Below are positions 50,756-62,400 of a stretch of DNA of 64,000 nucleotides, one piece after another. Where the stretch lies: contig JBBPUQ010000008.1 in the NCBI GenBank assembly GCA_038501195.1, positions 1,866,001 through 1,930,000 of the forward strand. The letters run 5' to 3'. Source of the DNA: Nemania diffusa. Taxonomy: Eukaryota; Ascomycota; Sordariomycetes; Xylariales; Xylariaceae. A program made the position numbers and the translations under genes. Numbering within the stretch: position 1 is the first letter of the stretch; the number at the start of each line of letters is the position of its first letter. A model generated the notes under the pieces. That model was not told where the DNA came from. It worked only from the letters and a program-made list of their open reading frames with translations, and did no database searches.

Positions 50756-52452
50756 GCCCGGCCGGTAACAGAGGTGATCATAGCTTTGGGACGTGGTGTA
50801 AGGTTCATTAACTCTATACACCCTAAAAAATCACATTAACAAAGTCAATCGCAAATCACGAAGAATAAAGATATCACAGTGCCAAGTAAAAGCAGTTAGC
50901 AGTGAACAGACGTAATGAAATTCCTGTCGAGGCTGCTAGCTAGCTTGCAGTCACCTTCGGTAGCTGATCTTTGGCGAGCTGCAAGCCAGCTGGGTATCGT
51001 GTCCTTGCGTGAGACAAAGAGCTGATTATGCTCATAACATGTACGTGCTCCAGAAGCTGAGCCATCCCGTTCGAATCCGTCGCCCCCTAATATTCTGCTC
51101 ATAACCTAATTTGCTTCGGAAACTAAGCCATCCCAAACTGATCCCGTCTTCTCCATTGGTTGACGCTCATAACTGTCGCGTATTCGGTGCTCATAACTTG
51201 CTTGATGTGGTCGCTTCTGGGAGAGCCATTCTCATCCGACGCCTTCTAACACCACCGACATTCGCTTTGTGCCGCTTCGGGACTCCGCGAATGTCCTTTG
51301 TGCCTCCCCTATGAAGGCCGAGTGTCACGACCTCATACAGGCACCCCAGGCACTGAGCGCAGAGCTAAATGCCTAACCCGGCTGAGTTAGCGAATGCCCT
51401 CTCCCCGTTATGCGAATGGCAGGTGACTGGAAAGACGCTCTTACCTTCCCCTCAGCGATGGAGCCGACCGACACGGAGGTCACGGCGACCATGACAACAG
51501 CAATGATAGAGCTGATAGCGTCCATTCTGCTTGGCTGCTGGGGATTGGGGAAAAGTTTGTTGAAAATTGGGTTGAAAAGGGTGTTGATTGAGTCAAGGCT
51601 CAGCCTCTGGTCTTCTGAAACTTGTAGGGTGTGGGATTTCGACCACTCTTTATACCGATACACCAGACGAACCAAACCACCAAACGGTTCGTCATCGTCA
51701 CCCAATTCATCGGTTCTGGCGGTAGCGACCCGCCCTGAGTCTAATGAGTGGCTACGGATTCCACGCGTCTCATACCATGCCGCGAATTAAACCCCCTGAA
51801 GAGCGGTGAGATCGCTCGTTAGTGGCCACCGGCTTTGGCCCCGGCGGCCATTCACGACCAACATCACCTAATGCCCTGCAGACGGCCTATGAGACGACTA
51901 GACTATCCATTGCAAGCACGCGAGAGGTCCTACTGTGTGACATGTTTACCAACCTCCCTCTGGTTCTGCTGGCATTCCTTCATTGGCGAAGTGGTCGCTT
52001 GGCTAGATCCCAATCTCGCCAATCTGCTGGATTGGGCAACGCTAGCGCCAACGATTTGTTGGCATGGGAGAAAGGAACGACTAATTTGGTCGAATGCCCC
52101 CAACTTTTCGGGTTAGGTCGTGGATTATCCCCACCTGGTGTTTTCTAGCATGCGGGAAATTGTAGTTAGTCCCCTTTTGATCCTAAGGTATCTATACGTA
52201 GAAATAGCTACTCTACCCTCCGGTAGGTACCTTAGGATCACGGACTGTCAATAGGTACATTGAATACACATTTTGAGTCTTCATAACATTATATTAGGTA
52301 GCTTATTCCTTCAAGCGCCCATTCGGCTTAGTGACTTATTAGTATAATAATGGAGGTTCTTACATCATCAGCTACACACAATACAACAATTATACTATGC
52401 TTCGGGAGACCTTCATTAGTATATTTTGCATATGCAAGAAGACCATTCTACT
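50756..52452. other. Intergenic stretch with a degenerate tandem repeat
   Basis: Contains the roughly 67-bp diverged repeat at 51031-51260. Several short frames on both strands (51373-51705, 51822-52148) lack any recognised domain or exon partner. Nothing else supported. Confidence 0.5.
51031..51260. repeat. Diverged tandem repeat of about 67 bp
   Basis: CTCATAAC recurs at 51031, 51098, 51166 and 51190. In the first two units it is followed at matching distances by GCT, GAA, AGCCATCCC and ATCC..TC; the copy at 51190 also has AGCCAT and ATCCGACGCC. The unit at 51166 looks truncated to 24 bp. Not coding as far as can be seen. Confidence 0.65.
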
Positions 52453-52532
52453 TGTTAGAAATACACCTTTAGAAATAAAGAAAATAATTGACCGGTCACG
52501 CCAAACTTTTGGCGCAGTGGTTTTTTCTAACA
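52453..52532. mobile_element. 80-bp TG...CA mini-element with 5-bp target duplication, copy 2
   Basis: Same element as at 24066: ends TGTTAGAAAT and TTTTCTAACA, identical core ATAATTGACCGGTCACGCC and TTTTGGCGCAGT. Flanked by CTACT at 52448-52452 and 52533-52537, a perfect 5-bp duplication different from that of the first copy, which proves an independent insertion. About 88% identical to copy 1 by eye. Confidence 0.87.
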
Positions 52533-52747
52533 CTACTCATTAGTCACTTAGGTAGCTGAATAATCCACATCATTATTCAATTGCTTTGCATGTATCCAAA
52601 ACTAATATTTCAAAGGTTTATATTCTAGTTAAATTATTGTATATTGTTCAAACCTCACTTGAACGGGTATAAGGATTGTCCGAGTCTGTAGCGACTTCTC
52701 ACATTAGGAAACCATTTATAGCTAGTAAACCACGGCGCCGACGGCCG
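52533..52747. other. Short intergenic gap
   Basis: Between the 80-bp mini-element and the stop of the rhodopsin-domain gene. AT-rich, nothing recognised. Confidence 0.35.
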
Positions 52748-54108
52748 TTAGCTTGATATACTGAAATTCCGGTCATTTGGCCCGCGAACAGCGGTGGATA
52801 ACTCGACCTCCTTCACCACATGGATTTTTCCATGGTACAAATCATCGTTGCTAGAACCCGATCTCCTCAGAACGGCTGCCGCGACAGCTTGGGGTTGCAG
52901 AGGAGTCCCGGTTAGCATCGCAATTTCGACATCGGAGGGGATTTCGGTGCCGCCCTCTGGGGACGATCGAGTAGTCAGCCACCAACGATGGGAGTTCTTA
53001 GACGTTTCTGGTAGAGACGGTTTGTTCGAATGCCTCCGGTCGTCAGACTCGTGCGAGCGATAACCCTCGCGTCGCCGCTGAAACGTTTGGGACCACATCG
53101 GGTATATAGAAGGTATAGAACCACACATGATAATCAGTAAGGCCTCTGTGCTCAGCCAGACGTATACGTCGAACAAGTCCCACGTGTAGTCTGTTGACTG
53201 CCTCGCTATGTAGGAGCTCTTGGCCGCGGCGGCCCCGGCCGTAAGAAGTGTGAGCCCGAGGCCGGCGGTGAGGATGCGTTTACGTCGTGTCGGCATGCGC
53301 AGTCTCCAAACGATGAAAATGGGCAGAATAGAGAAGGAGAAGTCGACGAAGGCCTGCCAGACGGCTGTGAATGTTGTATATCGATTGAGGGCCGCAGGAT
53401 CGATGCATGTAGCAGCCGCGTGCAACTCAAAATCCCAAATTGCGCGGGGGTCACGGCCACACTGGAAGAGGCTGATGAAAATGTCGATAATGGAGCTGAC
53501 GGTTGTCACCGCAATGATAGCCCATACTACCCATCGTTCACTCGACGACGCGGAGCTGACGATACGGAGAATTGTGGCCCCAATGGCAATCTTTCCCAAT
53601 GCCGTGCACAAGATGCTAACAACCAAGACGACATAGGTTATTTCCAACTGAAAAGATATCTCCTGTGCCGTGAGGTATACCTCATGTCTCAAACCGCCGC
53701 TTGACTGGGCGGCAAATTGGACTGCCGGCTTCATTAGCCATCATCTCTCTTAGGGTAAGGGGATGCACGCGCTCGGCCCGGGGTGTCGTCTTCAGGGGCA
53801 CCGGGGGTCGGGCTAGAGCAACGCAGTTCAGAACGTACCGGCTGTCGCAGTTGCAATAAAAAACAACTAAATTATGTTAGTATGAAGCGCTTCGAAACAT
53901 CGATAGCAGAGTCAATTGAAATGTTAAAACTCCAGCGTACCCATGAACCAGTCATCAAGACATCATCAAGGCCAAGACTGAGCCTCAGGTATCGGGTCGT
54001 CAAGCGGAGGAAGATGAAGACGGTAGCAACTGAGAACTCGGTCCATAATAACGCCTCCAGCGCCGTTGCGCGACTCTCATCCGGAGGGAGCGGTGCTGAC
54101 ATTGACAT
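52748..54108 (-). CDS. Fungal rhodopsin-domain integral membrane protein
   Basis: Exons 53941-54108, 53839-53866 and 52748-53721 give 389 aa; the middle exon is only 28 nt (FFIATATA within segment 2) and phases agree. Seen: seven hydrophobic stretches; LRLTTRYLRLSLGLDDVLM after segment 1; CTALGKIAIGATILRIV; WDFELHAAATCIDPAALNRY with a conserved extracellular cysteine; FVDFSFSILPIFIVWRLRMP; and STEALLIIMCGSIPSIYP. This matches the large fungal rhodopsin-domain (PF20684-type, SAT4/PTH11-related) family, of unknown ligand. It has no CFEM domain. The C-terminal cytosolic tail is about 110 residues, hydrophilic. The first of two close ATGs is used; a longer upstream frame exists but lacks conservation cues. 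Confidence 0.85.
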
Positions 54109-57100
54109 TGGATAGGTACAACCAGCCCGTTCGTTTTCCTTCAAAAAGGTCGACGAGGTTGAATAAAACTTCACTTCCCTCGCACCCGGTACCTAAGCGG
54201 TACCCAAGCGTCTTGTTTTATCTAGCTCTCGAGACTTCCTTCACTTATCATGCCTTTTTTTCGACAGGGCATACGCGTGCTGCCAAGCCGGGTGGTCCTG
54301 GTATGGGAGTAAGTCGTGGGTATTGCATCATCATCAATCATCGCGACCCTCTCTGCCTTTGACAAGGTCTAGCGATAAGATGTGTCATATGGAGTTCCTC
54401 TAATGGCAAGGAAAAGCCGTCAATTTTCGCTCCATCACACACATCAAGATGTGCTACCGATACACCATGTGGAGGGTGCTTGGAGGGTATAGTCCCAATC
54501 AGACCCCTCTCTTGCCCTAAATCGTCAGGGAGTATAATAGCAGCCAGTGTTTCCCGTGGAGTTGGAATCCACTCACCTTCCGGATTGATCGACCCTCTGC
54601 GTCTTTGCAGGAGATAAGGTTATCGCTGATTACTTTCCCGTTCTGTCCCCCGCATTTAGGGTTGGAGAGTATCCAATCTGGTGGGAGAAGACTCGGGGTT
54701 TGTGTAGTAAGCATCCGAGTGTCTACCATGGGTTCTGATAGTGAATTGGAGTTATTGGTCTACTTCAATCCCGCCGAGCACTAAACAGAGAGACTTCAAC
54801 ACCATCACTTTCGAATCAATACAGCTCTATCTAGCCTCCACTTCTCATAGCCGCCAGATCGGTAGTTAATCGGGATCGACGACCACCTTAGTGTTGCATG
54901 TTCGTATCTCGTTGCCTTTCTTATATAGTAGATTAATTGATATTCAGCGCTTGGTATTGTCATGCTTTCGGTTCTTTGAGCTCTTTTTGGGCGCATTATA
55001 GAGGGCACACAACACACCGATGCATTATTTCCGAATTCTAGGATTGGAAGTCGACTGACGGTAGTTGCATACCTAGGTAGGTGGACCGGGGAAAATAGGT
55101 GCTGGATACATTTCTCCGGAACGTACTAAACTAGGCTCCCAGCTGGGTCCATACTATAATACTTTGAGTTCAATGCATAGTAAGTAACCACTTTTGTAAA
55201 ACCCACGATTTAGACTTGGATATAAATAGTGCCGCCTTCGCCTATCGCAACGACGAAGACGAAGACAACCCTGATCGAGGTTCTACGCTGACTTCGGTAA
55301 CTATACTCTAGAGTCTCGAGATGAATAGGAATATTGTATGGTACCATCCCACGGCCTTTTGTTGTCGTGTACTAGAACTCCCGAAAATACGAGATTAGCG
55401 TTGTTTTCGATGAAAGGATTTCGTAATACCGCCTAGTGCCTTTTTCGTCTACTAGCATGTGACGAGAATTCTATAGTCTACAAGCCGGCGGTTTTGTCAT
55501 CCAGATGTAGAACGGCGGCCGCTAGGTTCCAATATACATATGAAAAAAAAACATACTCTAATTATAGTCCTCGTGCCCAAAAGGGAAAAAGGTGTCGAAG
55601 CATAACTACTCATACTCAAATCGCTGTAAATAGATAGCCTAGACAAGAGACATACTTGATTAGTATACGAGTTTCGGTATAAGGTCTGAAAACAAGATGA
55701 TCAGACCAGTTGAAGAGATAAGACTAATATCACTCGTAATAAATATATCTACTTACGAGAGCCCGCCGTGTCGCCGTAACATACGTAACAACCAATCATG
55801 TATATCCCTAATGTTACAGCTTTACAAATTGAAACTAGCTTCTGGAAATGGTGTACCCAGTATATTTTATATCTTACTTTGGCCCAATATTACGACTGCG
55901 GTTGATAGGAATTGATCATCAACCTTTCGATGCTGAGGCTACATATCCCTATGCGGTGGCTTGGATATTTAAATTTAGTCCATTGAAGTACAGGAACCTT
56001 TCTGTTTCCAAGTGATAATAATTTTAGAAAGTCTCATAATCAAGCCAACCACGCGAACGCATCTCTTTCACATTAGAAGGAGATATCATATTACCGGCGA
56101 CTCGTACATCTCTAATATGGCGATAGAGAGACGTAGACTCTATATAGGCCAATTTTCTTAGCTATTGCTGCCTATACTTGCTGAGTAGAGATAGCCGTAG
56201 TAGTTATTCACTCAACCTCGTAGTGAAATATGTCTGTAGCACTGGCCTACATACTTGGCTTTCTCATAATTCTACCTCTTTCCTTCTCCTTACTTGGCTC
56301 CCTAATCATCATATTGACTCAGGAGACTCAGATTCTCCAGCTAAACATCTGTCCGATATGCTAGTACAGGCGGGCCCCCTATTATCAAAACCGTACTACC
56401 ACTTGGTCAGCAGCGTCCTTCAGAATCCGACCACTTCTGCTTGAGTATCGAATCATTGTTATGTTGTGCCGTTTTGGCCGGTCTGCTTCGAAACTATTCT
56501 ATTAGGCTATATCCTCTTTAAAGCTGATCGACCCTGAACAGCGAGAATGTTAGGGTCCAGCACCGAGCGAATTCGCGAGCAAATGGCCTTGAAGAATCTC
56601 ACCGATACAATCGTGGGTGACGGCCAGGGCAACGGGGTACCTGACAGTAAAAGAATTTCTTACTGTCATCGCAGAGAGACTGTGCGATAAGTTATAGGCA
56701 TTTGATACCCTAAATAACATGGACGACGTGTTAATCATTTCATACTGGAGCATCCACTTGAGCATCTCGAATGATATTACCGAGTATTCTCGCGGGGCAA
56801 ATCAACGGCTTTTCGGCTGGACCCGGGAATCTCCTTGCTGCTCTCTATGACTTATCTCCCGGTTGAACGAGGACCGACATAACAAAACGCCCACCGGAAG
56901 TTCGTATTTGAGCTGCCATGGCTTTTCCTAGCCCATGCCTCAACGACGACTCGCTAGGTCTCATTGTTACTTGATTTTGCGGAAACTTCGACTTAATCGA
57001 GATAATATTCCTCTCCATCGTGCTAGTGAGCGTGTTCGTCGCCTTATACCTAGCAAACCTGGTGATCTTATCGTTTACGTTTAGGGGTAGGACACAAACG

Positions 57101-57626
57101 TAAGGAATATTCTAATCCAAGACCTCTAAGATAACTTATATCCAAGTTTCATCAATTCCAGATTGCCAATTTCTAAACTATTCAATCCCAGTAAAATCAT
57201 AGAGCCGGACATTCATAAACTGTTTGAGTATAAATGACACTACATAAATCGTACATAGTTTTACGCAGCGCATATGAAATTCATCATCTATAGAAAACGC
57301 ATTGGCTGTACAACAACAGGTTAATTGTTTAACTGATACATGGATATTAGTAACTAGTAAATGCCCCTGAGACTGTGCGGTTAACACGTGATTTGGAACA
57401 ATAGAATAAACAGAACAAAAGATTAAATACAACGATGGGATTGTATACAAAGAGTATTGAAATAAACCAAATATAAATAGGTTTAAAGTCTCCAACAACT
57501 CAAAGAACTTTTTTGACCACTGACACAAGACCGATTATAACCACATTCAGAGAATCTACCACTTGATAGTTCTGCATACATTACTGACTAAGGACACATA
57601 CGAAGTGCGGCTTCGTAGAGACGAAC
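54109..57626. other. Gene-poor stretch of 3.5 kb
   Basis: Frames such as 54517-54729, 55697-55915, 56178-56444 and 57178-57528 show no domain, no codon regularity and no exon partner. A CCTAGGTAGG motif occurs near 55071 and an A tract near 55542. No RNA gene recognised. Confidence 0.5.
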
Positions 57627-58530
57627 ATGTCTTCAAATCATAAGCCCCTTCCCGAATTCCAAATATGTCCAGAGGCGGCCAGGTTTAGGTCTACAGAGCA
57701 TAACTACCCAGTAGAGATTCGACATATCAATTGTCCCGGGTATGACGAACCAACATCAGGCGGGAGAGGGGCGACACCAGGTAGCTCATGTTCGTGTGAT
57801 ACCCTGGTGGAAATCCTTGAGGAACCAAACCAGTGGATGGAAGTCTGCCCAGGCGAGTGCAACGAGACCACGGGAGTCAGTGATTCAACGATCACAGTGG
57901 TACTGCATGGGATAGCTCGGACTCTCTATGAGAGTGCTCATTCGCGGAATGGTCAATCCATTGAAGTCGTCGATACACGGATAATATGGTGCCCGGAATC
58001 GCCAATACCAGCGTATTTCTCTCCACGGTGGGGGCGAATAACTCCACACAGCTCAACGATTACAAGTGGACATCTTGCTCTTATTCAAGCACGAGGTTTC
58101 GCAGACCATATTCGCGTGGACTTTCGGACTCACGAACCCCGAATGGTCACCAGCAATGGTTCCGCTCCCGCCCCAGCTGACACAATTGATCGACAACCTA
58201 GGAGTCGCCGCCATCACCATGAGCAGTCCAGTAGCGAGAAATCAGACCGCAAAGTAAGTTCAAGTTGGTTGGGGAGGCTGTTGAGTCCCAGCTCACGACT
58301 TCAGAGGTCTCCTTCCCGGTCTCGACAACCTATAAAGTCGCGCCAAGCTCCGAAGAAACCCACGCAACCGCCCAGGTAAGTGAAAGCGGACTTCTCTAGA
58401 TTTAGTTTGTAGGATTACGGTAGCTAACTTGAGTTTTTGACATAGCGCCAATATTCTGTTATTTAATTTAATCATAGTTCTTGTTATTTTTCTCTACCTT
58501 TCTCTACTCAGCTGGTTTCAGCCAACATAA
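57627..58530 (+). CDS. Unrecognised gene, cysteine-containing N-terminus and basic tail
   Basis: The first exon runs 57627-58375 and would end in AGGTAAGT; unspliced, the frame stops at 58379 (250 aa). Splicing a 136-nt intron (58376-58511, GTAAGT...CTCAG) adds a six-residue end (SWFQPT) and stops at 58530 (256 aa total, so the change is small). Seen: a first part with several cysteines (QICPEAARF, HINCPGYD, SCSCDTLVE, EVCPGECNE) that has no match I recognise, a middle section with WCPESPIPAYFS, and a C-terminal third rich in Ser, Arg and Pro (RSRRHHHEQSSSEKS, SPSRSRQPIKSRQAPKK), likely disordered. No signal peptide or membrane segment. It lies about 1 kb from the AT-rich block, a typical place for young or lineage-restricted genes. 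Confidence 0.6.
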
Positions 58531-59444
58531 GTATAATGATAAAGATCATAGCACTTAAATGCTCCATTTTTGTTTTTTCTATTGTTGAAACGTCCTTTAT
58601 ATAAAATTACAATATTTTGTTTTACCTACTGGAAGGACGCGTAGAGGGTATAAGCGTGCACTGAAATCATATTTACGAGATTAGGGGTATAAACAAGCGG
58701 TTAGAATAAGACTAATTGCTATTAGAAGGGATAGAGGATTAGGTGGCTCAGGTCTTACTGTAATTGTAATAAAAACCAATACGTGCTTAGATGTCGAAAC
58801 AGTGCAGCAAGTACATAGGTAGCATACGAGGGTCTTGAAAGTTGGCCTAAAATGCGATGCTCACCTCATACTAACCTCGGGAATATCAAGGGTGTACTGC
58901 ACCAGTTTGAGCACGCCGCATGTGAGATGCCCTTAAAGAATATATCCCCCATGTTCCTGGATATTGAAAGTTGTCATACCATAGGAACCCGTGTCCGAAT
59001 AGCCTATCCGTATGATATATTGTTTCAATTCCCTGAAGCTTTGAAAGTTGAGATGAAGTTCTGCGGGAGAGGAACGGTCTTTTATGTAGTAGCAAAATTT
59101 ATAGAAGGAGAGTGTAGGGACCGAGGGCCTAGGGGTTGGGCCGGCAAAAAAAAAAAAAAAAGTTGGAGAAAGTATTTTGGTAAGTGGATAGTTGGGTAGC
59201 AAGTGTTCAATTGCGACGTTTTGCTGTTTTATCGTCGGCCGATCGCCAAGGAAGCGCAAGGGAAAGGCAGGGGAAGCGCAGAGCAAGTCGCGATGGGAGG
59301 AAAAGTGGAACGCTGGGTGGCCTGTGGTGCGCTGTGGTGATGCTGTGGTGCACTGTGTACGGTCGCCCACAGGGCTTACTGTCTCATAATTCAATTTAGG
59401 TAACTACGTCGACACTACTGAGCCTACCTTCTTTTTCTACCTTC
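58531..59444. other. Transition zone before the AT-rich block
   Basis: Contains a 16-A tract at 59146-59161 after a GC-rich stretch, and four tandem CTGTG(GTG) units at 59322-59358. Overlapping frames on both strands (58852-59199 plus, 58933-59394 minus) have no recognised domain. May be the remains of an inserted element at the border. Confidence 0.5.
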
Positions 59445-62400
59445 TTTCTTAAATCAAACTTGCAATTTAACTTTTTACAATTATTTTTTCAATCTAGCAA
59501 TAATTTATTTAAACTTTTATATAAATTAATATATATATAGTTAATTTAATTATATTTTAAAATAATTATATAAATTAAATGTAGTTTTTTTAAATTAAAT
59601 TTATTATATATAATTTATAAACATATTAATTTTATATAATTTATATACTTTATTTTTTTATTAATTTTATTTTATTTGCTATAATTATTATAGTTGCTAT
59701 ATAATTTTATATAAATAAATTTTATTTTTATATTTTTAATAGTATTAAAAATAACTATAAATATTTTTAAATATTTTAGTTTGTTTTAAACTATATAAGT
59801 AGTTTTTAATTTGCTAATAAATATATTTGTTAGTTATAACTATATTTTATATTAACAAATATTATTTTTATATTTTTAGCAGTATTAATTTTAACTATAA
59901 ATATTTTTAGCTATTTTAGCTAATTTTATATTATATAAATATATTTTAATTTATTAATAAATATATTAAATAATAGCAATAATATTTTATATTAATAAAT
60001 ATTGTTTTTATATTTTTAGCAATATTAACTTTAATAATTAACTTTTTAAAAAATTTAAAACTTTTTTATATTATATAAACTTATTTTAACTTATTAATAA
60101 ATATATTTTATAGTAGCTATAGTATATTATATTAATAAATATTGTTTTAATATTTTTAAAAATATTATTTTTAATTATTAATAGTTTTAAAAACTTAAAA
60201 GTGTTTTAAATAATATAAATATAATTTAATTAAATAATATATATATTTTTATTAAAGCTAAAAAATTTAGTTAATATATTTTTTAATTAAAACTTTTAAA
60301 AATAAATTTATATTATTAATAAAAATATAAATTTATATAAATATATTATTTATATTATAACTATAGTAATATTACTATATAATATTTCGATTATTTTGTT
60401 AATATATTATATAACAAAATATTTAAAAAATTAAAACATAATTAATTAAAATAAAAATAATATTATTAAATAGTATATTTTATTTTTTAATTTTTAATAT
60501 ATTGTTTTTTTTTTGCTATATAAAATTGTAATAATTTTAATTATATTATATAAAATATATAAATAGTTTATTAAAATCAAATTTAATTAAATATATAGTT
60601 AATAATATAGTATTATTAAAGTTTATAAAAATATAAAAATATATAAAGTAATATTAAAGTATATAATTAATTTAAATATTAGTTAATTAATATAGCTTTT
60701 TATTTATTAATTTGTTAATATTTAAACTATTTGTTTTTATTTTTTGTATTTTTTGATTTTTTTATATTTTGCAAAAATTTTTTTTTATATGTTTTTATTA
60801 TATTTTGTTCTGTTTATTTTTTCTTTATTATTTATATATTATTAATTTTTTGTTTTAGTTATTATTATGTTTTTTCGATTATTTTTAAACTTTAAAGTTA
60901 GTAATATATTTTTGCTTATTTTATTTATTATATATATATTAGCTAATAATATTAAAAAATAAACTTTTTTTATTATTAAAAAGTTTTGCTAATATATATA
61001 TAACTAAATCTATTACTTTTTAAATATAACTTTTATATAATTTTTTAATATATTTTATATTATATTAAGCTAATATAATTTGTTATAAATATTTATATAC
61101 TATTATAATTTTAAAGTTATTATATTAAACTAAAAATATTAAAAAGTTAAATATAAAAAAAATATTTAAAAATGTTATATTGCTATTATATATTATTTGT
61201 TTATTAAAAATATAACAAAAAAAATATATATATAATATATATATAGTAAATCTTTTGGTTTAAATAATAAATATATTATTTCTAGTAGCAACAAGTTTAA
61301 TAGTATTTATATTAATTGTTTTTATTTAAGTATTAGCTATAACTATTTGTTTTATATTAATAAGTTATAACTTTAGTTAATTAAATATAAAAAAACAATT
61401 GCTAATTTATATTAATTTAGAAAAAAAAAAGCAAGCAATTGTAAAAAAAATTTAAAAATCTTTTAAAAAATTTATAAAAAAGATTTTTAATTAAATATTT
61501 ACTAAAAAATTAAAAAATTAGCAGTTTATATTTAAACAAGCTATTTATAACAAAACTTTAGTTAAATTATTTTATAAAAAGCAATATATATAAATAATAA
61601 TATTATAAATAAAAAATAAACAAACAAAAAATAAAAAATATTTATATAATAATATTATATTATATAATACTATAATAAAACATTAAGCTTTATTATATAT
61701 ATAAAATTTAATATATTAATTAAATCGATTTTTTATATATACTAAAAAATTTAAACAGTTTAAATCTATATTAATTTAAAATAAAAAGTTTAGTATTAAA
61801 AAACTTTAATTTTTATAAAAATATAATTATTTTATAATATTATAATAGTATATTTATATATAAAATTTATTAGTTTTTATTACAAACATATAATATCGAT
61901 ATAAAATAGATAATTTTATATTATTAGTTTTAAATATAAAATATAATGTTTAAACAAAAATAAATAATTTAAACTAAAAGTTTTAATAAAGCAATTTAAT
62001 ACTGTTATTTTAAGCTTAAATTAAATAATATAGAAATTTTAAAAAAGCTTAAAAAGCAACATTTTCAAATTAGCTAAAACAAACTTAAACAATATCAATA
62101 TAAGCTAAAAATATATTAATAGAAAATATTAGATCAAACTATATATTTGCAAATATAGCTTTGTAAGTTTTTTAGCAAACAGTTGCTATTTTTTTATATA
62201 ATACTACATTTATTACAATATAATTTATATTAATATATATAAAAAACAGCAGCAATTAACTTTTTTTGCAATATTATATTTAAAACATTTAAAAAATATT
62301 ATTTTTAAATATTAATAAAGCAACTATAAATAATTAAAAGTAATTATATTAGCTAAATAATACTAAGTTTAAATTATATATAGTATATTAATAAATATTA

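Noticed and set aside
51064..51085. GTTCGAATCC, a tRNA B-box-like string
   Set aside because: No acceptor, anticodon or T stem can be formed around it; it belongs to the degenerate tandem repeat.
51373..51705. 110-codon minus-strand frame containing a hydrophobic start MDAISSIIAVVMVAV
   Set aside because: A donor-like GTAAGA follows the hydrophobic part, but no convincing second exon was found; could be a small membrane peptide gene, evidence too thin.
57178..57528. 116-codon hydrophobic minus-strand frame
   Set aside because: AT-rich sequence favours Phe/Ile/Leu/Tyr codons by chance; no family resemblance or exon partner.
58852..59394. Overlapping frames of 115 and 153 codons on opposite strands
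   Set aside because: Both run through the poly-A tract (poly-Lys and poly-Phe) and show no domain.
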